Below are positions 1-5,454 of a stretch of 5,559 bases of DNA, in pieces. Source of the DNA: Pseudomonadota bacterium (GTDB lineage: Bacteria; Pseudomonadota; Gammaproteobacteria; Steroidobacterales; Woeseiaceae); the NCBI GenBank assembly GCA_022567775.1, contig JADFGH010000174.1, forward strand, positions 1 through 5,559. The letters run 5' to 3'. Under the pieces are notes generated by a model, which saw only the letters and a program-made list of their open reading frames with translations, was not told the origin of the DNA and did no database searches. The stretch's first letter is position 1; every line of letters begins with the position of its first letter. A program made the translations under genes and the position numbers.

Positions 1-666
1 GCGCTTGAACATGCTCACAGTAAGGTCACCAACGATCGATATCATGGCGACTGCAAGACAAAACGGCACCATGACGACAATTTCGATCTCGAATACGTGG
101 CTGCCTGTTGCGGCGAGCGCCATGACAGCGCCCACGCCGCCAAGCACGCCTTCCCAGGTCTTGCCCGGACTGATCTGCGGTGCCAGTTTTACCCTGCCAA
201 AGCCCTTGCCGACGAAATAGGCACCAATGTCCGCCAACCAGACTATGAGCAGCGCAAACAAGAGCAATTCCGGTCGCTGCACATAAAGGAGATCCAGTGC
301 GAGCCACGCGGGTACGATGACGAGTGCACCGCAAATCCAGGCGACAGGTTTCACAATGGGTGTCGGGAAAAAAAACATCCAGACGAGCGCGGTCAACCAC
401 CAGCCCAGTGAAATTTTCAAGATAACGTTAACCAGAGCTGCGTCTGGCAGCTCAACAAAAATTACGGCCATCAGGATCGCGATAGACAACACGTGCACAT
501 ATCTGCCCTTGTCATCTTTGCTGAAAATAAATCCTGACCACTCCCATGCTGCGCCGAGCATCAGCAACGTAATGGCAATTCTTGCAACGATAGCGGGCAC
601 GACAAACATCACCACCGCCAGTACGGATAATGCAACGACCGCTGTAACGACACGTTGTTTCAGCAT
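1..666 (-). CDS. cdsA: Phosphatidate cytidylyltransferase (CDP-diglyceride synthase), 3' end cut by window edge
   Basis: An inner-membrane enzyme that makes CDP-diacylglycerol from CTP and phosphatidic acid, the precursor of all major bacterial phospholipids. The frame is open from the ATG at 666 to base 1, giving 222 codons with no stop; family members are usually about 270-285 residues. It is very hydrophobic, with several membrane segments; the first starts right after MLKQR. Family landmarks are AWEWSG near residue 40, the block ADIGAYFVGKGFGR from residue 145, SPGKTWEG at 166-173, and GDLTVSMFKR at 213-222. The last is the beginning of the CdsA signature; its remaining Lys-Asp and His-Gly-Gly part lies outside the window. 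The start is 1 nt after the uppS stop, with a GGAG (676-679) inside the uppS end at 9-nt spacing, so translational coupling is likely. An 8-T run in the message (368-375) does not break the frame, because family motifs continue on both sides. Confidence 0.95.
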   Translation of the reverse strand, partial: MLKQRVVTAVVALSVLAVVMFVVPAIVARIAITLLMLGAAWEWSGFIFSKDDKGRYVHVLSIAILMAVIFVELPDAALVNVILKISLGWWLTALVWMFFFPTPIVKPVAWICGALVIVPAWLALDLLYVQRPELLLFALLIVWLADIGAYFVGKGFGRVKLAPQISPGKTWEGVLGGVGAVMALAATGSHVFEIEIVVMVPFCLAVAMISIVGDLTVSMFKR

Positions 667-667
667 C

Positions 668-1426
668 TCATGCAACTCCGAACTGATTGCCGGACTGTCC
701 GTACCGTCGTTGACGACTTGCATAAAACGATAACGCCTCATCAAACTGGCGCTCACCAAATTCCGGCCACAGGCTGTCGCAAAACCAAAGTTCGGCATAC
801 GCCAGGTTCCATAATAAGAAATTACTCACGCGCTGCTCGCCACCGGTACGAATCAACAGGTCAGGGTCCGGTACGCCCGCAAGCGCCAATTCTCCGGCCA
901 GCTTTGTATCGTCTATGTCAGCAACGGACAGTTCCTGATTCAACACTTTGGTGGCCAGGTTTTTCGCTGCCGTCACGATGTCCCAGCGCCCACCATAAGC
1001 AACCGCGACAATCAGGTTCAGACCGGTATTGTTCCTGGTCTTCTTTTCCGCGGTCGAAATTTTGCGGATGAGACCTGCCTGCAGCTCTTCGCGTGCGCCA
1101 ATAAAAGTCAGCCTTACATTATTACGATGCAGGTCATCCACTTCTCGTTGCAGGGCTTCCAGAAAAAGACTCATCAGGCGGCTGACTTCCTCCGCGGGCC
1201 GCTTCCAGTTTTCACTGCTGAAGGCAAACAGCGTAAGGTAGGAAACGCCGCGCTTGGCCGCCGTTTCGACGATTTCACGCACCGACCTGACACCGGAGCG
1301 GTGCCCGGCGTGCCGCGGCAACGCTCTGGTCTGTGCCCAGCGGCCGTTGCCATCCATGATGACCGCAACATGCGTCGGGATCATGGCGCTTTGGATGTTG
1401 TTGTCGTTGGTTGCGGATTCCGTCAT
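668..1426 (-). CDS. uppS: Isoprenyl transferase / undecaprenyl diphosphate synthase (cis-prenyltransferase)
   Basis: A cytosolic enzyme that adds eight isopentenyl units in cis to farnesyl diphosphate, giving the C55 carrier used for peptidoglycan and other surface polymers. The protein has 252 residues, against 253 in E. coli. HVAVIMDGNGRWA at 19-31 carries the catalytic Asp25 and the diphosphate-binding loop. H42 and R43 follow. FAFSSENWKRP is at 67-77 and the YGGRWDI block at 144-150. DPDLLIRTGGEQRVSNF at 187-203 supplies R193, R199 and S201, and E212 lies in the following AYAEL, matching the E. coli IPP/Mg-binding residues shifted by one. The start is 14 nt after the frr stop and has no clear Shine-Dalgarno sequence, so it probably relies on coupling to frr. 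A second Met at residue 15, just before the conserved core, is a possible alternative start. It lies directly between frr and cdsA, the classical order. Confidence 0.97.
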   Translation of the reverse strand: MTESATNDNNIQSAMIPTHVAVIMDGNGRWAQTRALPRHAGHRSGVRSVREIVETAAKRGVSYLTLFAFSSENWKRPAEEVSRLMSLFLEALQREVDDLHRNNVRLTFIGAREELQAGLIRKISTAEKKTRNNTGLNLIVAVAYGGRWDIVTAAKNLATKVLNQELSVADIDDTKLAGELALAGVPDPDLLIRTGGEQRVSNFLLWNLAYAELWFCDSLWPEFGERQFDEALSFYASRQRRYGQSGNQFGVA

Positions 1427-1440
1427 AAGTAAGCAATCGA

Positions 1441-1998
1441 TCAGACTTCCATCAACTCGCTTTCTTTTTGCTCCAGGAGCTTGTCGATAGAGGCCACGTG
1501 CTTGTCAGTAATGACCTGGATTTCATCGTGAGCGCGATGTTCATCGTCCTCGCCGATCATTTTTTCCTTCAGCATGTCCTTGATATCCGAAAGCGCGTCA
1601 CGCCGAATATTACGCACCGCTATGCGGCCGCCTTCCGCTTCGTGCCGTACCAGTTTGATCATGTCTTTGCGGCGCTCTTCAGTCAGCGGTGGCAGCGGTA
1701 TGCGAATGACGGTACCGGCAGACACGGGATTCAATCCGAGATCAGACTTCATGATGGCTTTTTCGATCGGCTGCACCATGGATTTTTCCCAGGGCGTTAC
1801 TGCCAGCGTACGCGGGTCCTCGACATTAACGTTGGCGCACTGGTTGAGCGGTACTTTGCTGCCGTAATACTCGACTGTGATGTGATCGAGGAGACTGGTA
1901 TGTGCACGCCCGGTACGCAGTTTTGTCAGCGCCTGCTCCAATGCCTTAAGGCTCTTGTCCATACGGTCGCTCGCATCTTTCTTAATGTCATCAATCAC
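1441..1998 (-). CDS. frr: Ribosome recycling factor, GTG start
   Basis: Acts with EF-G and IF3 after termination to split the 70S ribosome and release mRNA and tRNA. The protein has 185 residues, exactly the E. coli length, and aligns with it from residue 1. This supports the GTG at 1998-1996 as the true start, as does an AGAGGG 7 nt upstream. Visible landmarks are the first long helix with [13 protein letters not shown] (26-38), VEDPRTL (59-65), the SDLGLNP hinge region (85-91), [12 protein letters not shown] (101-112) and the VRNIRRDA helix (128-135), which holds the conserved R129 and R132. The acidic C-terminus ends in ESELMEV, like the E. coli ELMQF end. The pyrH stop is 36 nt upstream and uppS starts 14 nt downstream, so it sits inside a continuous operon. 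Confidence 0.97.
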   Translation of the reverse strand: MIDDIKKDASDRMDKSLKALEQALTKLRTGRAHTSLLDHITVEYYGSKVPLNQCANVNVEDPRTLAVTPWEKSMVQPIEKAIMKSDLGLNPVSAGTVIRIPLPPLTEERRKDMIKLVRHEAEGGRIAVRNIRRDALSDIKDMLKEKMIGEDDEHRAHDEIQVITDKHVASIDKLLEQKESELMEV

Positions 1999-2005
1999 CT
2001 TAATG

Positions 2006-2011
2006 CCCTCT
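2006..2011 (-). promoter_or_regulatory. Ribosome binding site of frr that fixes a GTG start
   Basis: The message reads AGAGGG followed by 7 nt and then GTG. No in-frame ATG lies nearby. Together with the end-to-end alignment to E. coli RRF, this makes the GTG the start codon. Confidence 0.7.
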
Positions 2012-2034
2012 CACTACCAGATCGCGATATGAAA

Positions 2035-2757
2035 TTAAGTCGTTACCAGCGTGCCGACATTCTCGTCCGTCATTGCTCGTACGAGCATGTCGTCTTCCGC
2101 CATGCTGAATATGCGCAATGGCAAATTGTTATCGCGACACATAACAATCGCCGTCGCGTCCATAACGTTGAGTTTGTCGACCAGAACCTGGTCGAACGAG
2201 ACAGTGTCAAAAAGTGACGCATTGGTATTAACCAGCGGGTCAGAATCATAAACACCGCTGACCTTCGTCGCCTTTAGCAAAACATCGGCGCCGATTTCAA
2301 TCGCGCGCAGCGCGGCAGCGCTATCCGTCGTAAAAAACGGATTTCCGGTGCCGGCGGCCATAATGACGACACGCCCCTTCTCAAGGTGGCGCACTGCCCG
2401 CCGTCGAATGTAGTCCTCGCAAACCTCGTGAATCTGAATCGCCGACATCACTCGCGCATAAACATCGAGAGACTCAAGCGCGTCCTGAATGGCCAGTGCA
2501 TTCATAACGGTTGCGAGCATGCCCATGTAGTCGCCGGTGACGCGGTCCATCCCGGCTCTTGCCAGGCCAGCGCCGCGAAAAATGTTGCCACCACCGATAA
2601 CGATGGCGACCTCGATCCCGAGCTTGCGAACTTGCGCGATTTCCCCGGCGATCCGCTGGATGACCTCAGGCTCGATGCCATAATCCAGGTCGCCCATCAG
2701 CGCCTCGCCGCTCAGCTTGAGCAGAACACGACGATAGAGAGCCGGCGCTTCGGTCAT
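2035..2757 (-). CDS. pyrH: Uridylate kinase (UMP kinase)
   Basis: A cytosolic hexameric enzyme of the amino-acid-kinase fold that phosphorylates UMP to UDP with ATP. In bacteria it is typically activated by GTP and inhibited by UTP. The protein has 240 residues (E. coli 241). The N-terminal [12 protein letters not shown] (11-22) carries the phosphate-binding K14. [10 protein letters not shown] (53-62) is the glycine loop with R61. [14 protein letters not shown] (74-87) carries D76 of the UMP site. [17 protein letters not shown] (136-152) and [15 protein letters not shown] (160-174) form the nucleotide-binding part. All expected residues are present. An AAGGGA lies 6 nt before the ATG. It is separated from tsf by 201 nt but from frr by only 36 nt, so pyrH may head its own transcript in addition to read-through from rpsB-tsf. 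Confidence 0.97.
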   Translation of the reverse strand: MTEAPALYRRVLLKLSGEALMGDLDYGIEPEVIQRIAGEIAQVRKLGIEVAIVIGGGNIFRGAGLARAGMDRVTGDYMGMLATVMNALAIQDALESLDVYARVMSAIQIHEVCEDYIRRRAVRHLEKGRVVIMAAGTGNPFFTTDSAAALRAIEIGADVLLKATKVSGVYDSDPLVNTNASLFDTVSFDQVLVDKLNVMDATAIVMCRDNNLPLRIFSMAEDDMLVRAMTDENVGTLVTT

Positions 2758-2958
2758 TTTGCTTCCCTTTTCTTATGAATCAATGTGTTAGCTCAGCTAC
2801 TCTCGGCGAAGTGGCACAAATTTTAGCCTAATTCGATAAAACCATCCTGATTTATAGTGCGGTTTCAGTTGTTTACGCTGACTTACTCATTTGCGGCGTG
2901 ATTTCTCCACAGACCCACAGGCGCGGTTGATCTGATCGATTACTCCCTCAGCGAAATC
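2758..2958 (-). promoter_or_regulatory. tsf-pyrH spacer with weak promoter-like hexamers
   Basis: This is the largest gap inside the six-gene cluster. Its pyrH-proximal half is AT-richer than the flanking genes. On the minus strand it contains TATAAA (2851-2856) and TAAAAT (2820-2825, preceded by GGC), either of which could be a -10 box, but neither has a convincing -35 at 16-18 nt. A short inverted repeat TAGCT-n-AGCTA lies at 2789-2799, and GATTTC/GAAATC (2900-2905 with 2953-2958) could pair just after the tsf stop. I see no GC stem followed by a T run, so no intrinsic terminator after tsf. A pyrH promoter here is an inference from spacing and composition only. Confidence 0.3.
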
Positions 2959-3789
2959 TTACTGCTTTTTCTCGATGCCCTCGCCCAGCTCGTAGCGCAC
3001 GAATGCGGTCACCGTCGCACCCGCACTCTTCAACAGCTTGCCCACTGACACATCGGGATCCTTGACGAACGACTGCCCGAGCAAGGTAATTTCCCTCAGG
3101 AACTTCGCCACGCGACCGCTCACCATTTTCTCGACGATTTCGGCTGGTTTGCCGGAATCAGCGGCCTGTTCGGTAATAATCCTTCGCTCGCGTTCCAGCA
3201 TATCTGCAGGTACACCGTCTTCATCGACACAAAGTGGGTTGCTCGCTGCGACGTGCATGGCGACGTCTCGTGCCAGCTCGGCATTGCCGCCGGACAGTGA
3301 CACAAGCACGCCGATTCTCGCGCCGTGGGTATAGTTGCCGAGATGATCGGCCGCTTCAACCCGTTCGAATCGGCGTACCGAAATGTTTTCACCGACTTTG
3401 GCGACAAGATCGGTGCGGGCAGTTTCAATCATGCGTCCGTCCGACAACGTCGTCGTCGAGAGCGCGCCGACGTCTTCTACGCTGCTGGTTAACGCAGCAT
3501 CGACAACCGCCTCAGCAAACTCGATAAAGTTCTCACCCCTGGCAACAAAATCCGTCTCCGAATTGATCTCAGCGATAGCTGCTTTGTTGCCATCGACCGC
3601 AATTGCAATACGGCCGTCCGCCGCCACGCGGCTCGATTTCTTTTCGGCATTCGCCTGCCCTGACTTACGCAACAACTCGATGGCCTTCTCCGTGTTGCCC
3701 TCGGCCGCAACCAGGGCTTTCTTGCACTCCATCATGCCGGCACCGGTTTGCTCGCGGAGTTCTTTTACCATTGATGCACTAACAGACAT
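2959..3789 (-). CDS. tsf: Elongation factor Ts
   Basis: The guanine-nucleotide exchange factor for EF-Tu; it releases GDP so that EF-Tu can bind GTP and aminoacyl-tRNA. With the ATG at 3789 the protein has 276 residues (E. coli 283). The N-terminal UBA-like domain shows the first family signature, LREQTGAGMMECKKAL (11-26). The core shows the second, EINSETDFVAR (74-84), with D80 and F81 of the EF-Tu-contacting TDFV. The C-terminal region has the usual LLGQSFVKD segment and ends in a Lys-rich tail. A GTG directly upstream at 3792 is in frame, but the GAGGTG ribosome site has 6-nt spacing to the ATG and only 3 nt to the GTG, so I prefer the ATG. It follows rpsB by 80 nt, as in nearly all bacteria, and is probably cotranscribed with it. 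Confidence 0.97.
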   Translation of the reverse strand: MSVSASMVKELREQTGAGMMECKKALVAAEGNTEKAIELLRKSGQANAEKKSSRVAADGRIAIAVDGNKAAIAEINSETDFVARGENFIEFAEAVVDAALTSSVEDVGALSTTTLSDGRMIETARTDLVAKVGENISVRRFERVEAADHLGNYTHGARIGVLVSLSGGNAELARDVAMHVAASNPLCVDEDGVPADMLERERRIITEQAADSGKPAEIVEKMVSGRVAKFLREITLLGQSFVKDPDVSVGKLLKSAGATVTAFVRYELGEGIEKKQ

Positions 3790-3795
3790 CACTCA

Positions 3796-3801
3796 CACCT
3801 C
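3796..3801 (-). promoter_or_regulatory. Ribosome binding site of tsf deciding ATG 3789 over GTG 3792
   Basis: The message reads GAGGTG, 6 nt, then ATG. The adjacent in-frame GTG is only 3 nt from the site, too close for efficient initiation. Confidence 0.65.
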
Positions 3802-3819
3802 AATTAACTTCATGTTCCT

Positions 3820-3839
3820 GGGGTGGACTCACTTACCCC
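3820..3839 (-). other. Short GC hairpin between rpsB and tsf
   Basis: The 80-nt spacer contains GGGGT and ACCCC separated by 10 nt, able to form a 5-bp stem in the mRNA, 18 nt before the tsf ribosome site. No T run follows, so it is not an intrinsic terminator. It might modulate the rpsB:tsf ratio or mRNA stability, but that is speculation. Confidence 0.3.
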
Positions 3840-3869
3840 TGCTGATCACCATTACTGTCAGGATTGCTG

Positions 3870-5204
3870 CTACTTTTTGTCTTTGTCAGTCGCCCCGGCG
3901 GCAGCCTTGTCTTTCTTCTTTGCGGCCGCTTCGACGTCTGCCTTCGCTGCTGGCTGGGCCGCCTTCTTTGCCGCGGTCTTTTTGCTGGCCGTTTTCTTTG
4001 TGGCCGCTGATTTCTTTGCTTTCTTCCTGGTGGACGTCTTGTCATCCGACTGGGCTGCTGCTTTGCCTTTCTCCTTCGCGGCCGGTTCGACCTCTGCCTT
4101 CGCTGTTGGCTTGGTCTTCTTCTTCGCCGCCGGCTTGTCGTCGGCAACCTTTGCCTCCTTTACCGCAGGCTCTTCGGCTTTTTCTTCTGCAGTCTTTGCC
4201 TTTTCAGCTTTTTCTTCTGTGGGCTTTACCTCATCGGCTTTCCCGGTTGCCGCTGCAGCCTCTTCAGCTTTCGTGGCTTCATCAGGCCGGGCTTCCTTCG
4301 CCGCAGGCTCCTCAGCTTTTTCTTCTGCGTCCGGCGCCTTTGCTGGTGTCACCTCATCGGCAGCCTTTGCTGCCGCCGCCCTGGTGACGTCCGCCTTCTT
4401 CCGGAGCGTCGCCTTCTTCACCGGTTTACCCGAGACTTTTTTCTTCTTGCCGGACGGACGCCTGGGTTTGCCCTCATCGTCAAGTTCGACAAACTCGTCT
4501 TCTCCAAGCACCACTGCGGGCAACGACGCCTTGCCGTCAAGCACAGCATCGGCTATCAGCGATGCATACAGCACAATTGCCTTCATCGCGTCATCGTTAC
4601 CGGGAATTACGTATTCGACCCCGTCCGGCGAGCAGTTGGTGTCCACCACGGCCACCACCGGGATGCCCAGCTTGCGGGCTTCCCGCACCGCAATATCCTC
4701 GTGATCAACATCGACGATGAATAGTGCGTCCGGCAGCGCGGACATGTCCTTGATGCCGCCGAGACTACGATCAAGCTTGTCCTTCTCGCGCCTCAAACCG
4801 AGCACTTCTTTCTTGGTCAGCGCCTCGAAACCGCCTTCTTTCGACATTTCTTCGAGTTCTTTCAGCCGCTTTACGGACTGCCGGATCGTCTTGTAGTTGG
4901 TCAGCATTCCGCCAAGCCAGCGATGGCTTACAAAGGGCATCTCACAACGCTCAGCCTGGGCGCGAATCGCATCCCGCGCCGAGCGCTTGGTGCCGACGAA
5001 GAGCACTTTGCCGCCATCGGCAACGATGGTTTTCACGAACGCGTATGCGTCCAGAGCCATCGGCAGGCTCTTCTCAAGATTGATGATGTGGATTTTGTTT
5101 CTTTCGCCGAAGATGAAGGGTGCCATCTTCGGGTTCCAGTAACGGGTCTGATGACCAAAGTGCACGCCAGCCTCAAGCATCTGGCGCATAGTTACGTCTG
5201 CCAT
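3870..5204 (-). CDS. rpsB: 30S ribosomal protein S2 (uS2) with a ~200-residue Lys/Ala/Glu-rich C-terminal extension
   Basis: uS2 sits on the solvent side of the 30S subunit between head and body and is needed for bS1 assembly. Residues 1 to about 242 align with the whole of E. coli S2. They include [20 protein letters not shown] (6-25), [12 protein letters not shown] (69-80), [13 protein letters not shown] (94-106), SLGGIKDM (147-154), the second S2 signature starting [13 protein letters not shown] (158-170), and [20 protein letters not shown] (187-206). E. coli S2 ends near EESFVEAE, matching [10 protein letters not shown] (235-244) here. The frame then runs on to residue 444 with no stop or frameshift. 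The extra part is low-complexity: a basic stretch (246-270), a mixed Glu/Lys/Ala/Pro stretch (283-356), and a strongly basic Lys/Ala stretch (357-444) like histone-H1-type tails. I chose the ATG at 5204 because a GGAG lies 7 nt upstream and MADVTMRQ matches family N-termini; an in-frame TTG at 5246 lies inside the leader hairpin. Confidence 0.96.
   Translation of the reverse strand: MADVTMRQMLEAGVHFGHQTRYWNPKMAPFIFGERNKIHIINLEKSLPMALDAYAFVKTIVADGGKVLFVGTKRSARDAIRAQAERCEMPFVSHRWLGGMLTNYKTIRQSVKRLKELEEMSKEGGFEALTKKEVLGLRREKDKLDRSLGGIKDMSALPDALFIVDVDHEDIAVREARKLGIPVVAVVDTNCSPDGVEYVIPGNDDAMKAIVLYASLIADAVLDGKASLPAVVLGEDEFVELDDEGKPRRPSGKKKKVSGKPVKKATLRKKADVTRAAAAKAADEVTPAKAPDAEEKAEEPAAKEARPDEATKAEEAAAATGKADEVKPTEEKAEKAKTAEEKAEEPAVKEAKVADDKPAAKKKTKPTAKAEVEPAAKEKGKAAAQSDDKTSTRKKAKKSAATKKTASKKTAAKKAAQPAAKADVEAAAKKKDKAAAGATDKDKK
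3882..3947 (-). repeat. S2 tail repeat B, second copy (residues 420-441)
   Basis: This segment begins [17 protein letters not shown] and matches residues 368-389, which begin [17 protein letters not shown], at 15 of 22 positions by eye. A duplication within the tail is likely, although compositional bias alone raises chance similarity. Confidence 0.5.
4038..4103 (-). repeat. S2 tail repeat B, first copy (residues 368-389)
   Basis: This is the partner of the segment at 3882-3947. The two copies are separated by 30 residues rich in Lys-Lys-Thr/Ala units. Confidence 0.5.
4152..4190 (-). repeat. S2 tail repeat A, second copy (residues 339-351)
   Basis: It encodes [13 protein letters not shown], one residue different from the copy at 4290-4328. 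The two 39-nt segments agree at 33 of 39 bases by hand alignment, which suggests duplication at the DNA level. Confidence 0.6.
4290..4328 (-). repeat. S2 tail repeat A, first copy (residues 293-305)
   Basis: It encodes [13 protein letters not shown], the partner of 4152-4190. A partial third occurrence of the EEKAE piece lies between them (near 4205-4218). Confidence 0.6.
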
Positions 5205-5211
5205 GTCGGTT

Positions 5212-5215
5212 CTCC
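5212..5215 (-). promoter_or_regulatory. Ribosome binding site of rpsB
   Basis: GGAG with 7-nt spacing to the ATG at 5204 supports this start. A second purine-rich match, GGAGG (5224-5228), abuts the leader hairpin. It is too far from the ATG to serve it, but it could act as a standby site. Confidence 0.6.
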
Positions 5216-5227
5216 GGGTTAGGCCTC

Positions 5228-5289
5228 CGTATACCCCATCTCGCAACCCCTTTTCAGGTGGGGCACCCAGCGTGATGTGACGGTATACG
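5228..5289 (-). promoter_or_regulatory. Structured rpsB mRNA leader (candidate S2 autoregulatory element)
   Basis: The minus-strand message can fold into a long interrupted hairpin. A perfect 8-bp outer stem, CGTATACC with GGTATACG, pairs 5282-5289 with 5228-5235. Inside it CATC pairs with GATG (5274-5277 with 5237-5240), then an A/A mismatch, then CGC with GCG (5270-5272 with 5242-5244). A top stem CCCC/GGGG (5260-5263 with 5247-5250) closes a 9-nt loop. The hairpin ends 12 nt before the ribosome site. In E. coli the rpsB 5' UTR mediates feedback by S2, and the t44/tff RNA maps to this same map-rpsB spacer. I infer, but cannot show, an equivalent role here. Confidence 0.55.
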
Positions 5290-5295
5290 TGTGGA

Positions 5296-5326
5296 TTGAT
5301 TGCCTCTGGGGCGCGCGCTTTATACC
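5296..5326 (+). promoter_or_regulatory. Possible map promoter overlapping the rpsB promoter
   Basis: On the plus strand TTGATT (5296-5301) lies 17 nt before TTTATA (5319-5324) or 19 nt before TATACC (5321-5326). Both -10 candidates are poor to moderate matches. If used, RNA polymerase would compete for the same DNA as the rpsB promoter, and the map leader would include the inverted repeat at 5361-5432. Confidence 0.2.
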
Positions 5327-5347
5327 ATACCCGACTGGCATCAACAA
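5319..5347 (-). promoter_or_regulatory. Probable rpsB promoter, extended -10 with GC-rich discriminator
   Basis: On the minus strand TTGTTG (5342-5347) is followed by 17 nt and TATAAA (5319-5324). TG at the extended -10 position (5326-5327) can compensate for the weak -35. The bases directly after the -10 are GCGCGCGC, the kind of GC discriminator seen at stringently controlled ribosomal promoters. A T-rich patch (5353-5357) lies just upstream of the -35. Transcription would begin near 5312, giving a leader of about 108 nt that includes the hairpin at 5228-5289. Confidence 0.6.
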
Positions 5348-5360
5348 CGCGGAAAAACCG

Positions 5361-5432
5361 GGGTCGAACCGCAGTTTTCGCTGATCAGGGACACCGTTCG
5401 GGTTCAACTTCACGAAAACTGCGGCTGGACCC
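5361..5432. repeat. Long inverted repeat in the rpsB-map spacer
   Basis: CCGCAGTTTTCG at 5369-5380 is matched perfectly by CGAAAACTGCGG at 5413-5424, with a 32-nt loop. After a 3x3 mismatch the arms extend by GGGTC (5361-5365) with GACCC (5428-5432). This gives 17 paired bases out of 20 per arm. No T run follows on either strand, so it is not a standard intrinsic terminator. It lies 13 nt upstream of the rpsB -35 and ends 22 nt before the map ATG, so it could act as a map leader hairpin or as paired protein sites. Confidence 0.75.
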
Positions 5433-5454
5433 TGTTCATGCCGATTGGCTATCC

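Noticed and set aside
26..400. Minus-strand 124-residue frame at the left end
   Set aside because: It is a shifted frame inside cdsA, rich in Arg and Cys. The correct cdsA frame shows all family motifs and runs off the edge.
1468..2217. Plus-strand 249-residue frame
   Set aside because: It is antisense to frr and the end of pyrH, both confidently identified. No domain is recognisable in it.
2900..2958. tsf terminator
   Set aside because: Only a 6-bp GATTTC/GAAATC pairing is visible, with a loop of nearly 50 nt and no T run, so it is not an intrinsic terminator.
4178..4328. Repeated GAAGAAAAAGC tracts in the rpsB tail as programmed frameshift sites
   Set aside because: The A runs are only five long, shorter than the A-AAA-AAG heptamer used in dnaX. 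The zero frame already reads to the natural stop, so no frameshift needs explaining.
3383..4387. Plus-strand 334-residue open frame, Leu/Pro/Ser-rich
   Set aside because: It runs antisense across tsf, the rpsB-tsf spacer and the rpsB tail, and its composition changes abruptly where it enters the tail. It is a shadow frame.
3823..4704. Plus-strand 293-residue open frame rich in Ser, Ala and Phe
   Set aside because: It is the antisense of the Lys/Ala/Glu-rich rpsB tail. Codons for Lys, Glu and Ala read backwards give Phe, Ser, Leu and Ala and remove stops, so the frame stays open by composition. It has no ribosome site or recognisable domain.
5205..5246. N-terminal extension of S2 from a TTG at 5246
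   Set aside because: The TTG lies inside the leader hairpin, and the added residues do not match S2 N-termini. The ATG at 5204 has a properly spaced GGAG.
5361..5432. Intrinsic bidirectional terminator
   Set aside because: The stem is strong but the loop is 32 nt and neither side is followed by a T tract. There is also no convergent gene pair here to terminate.
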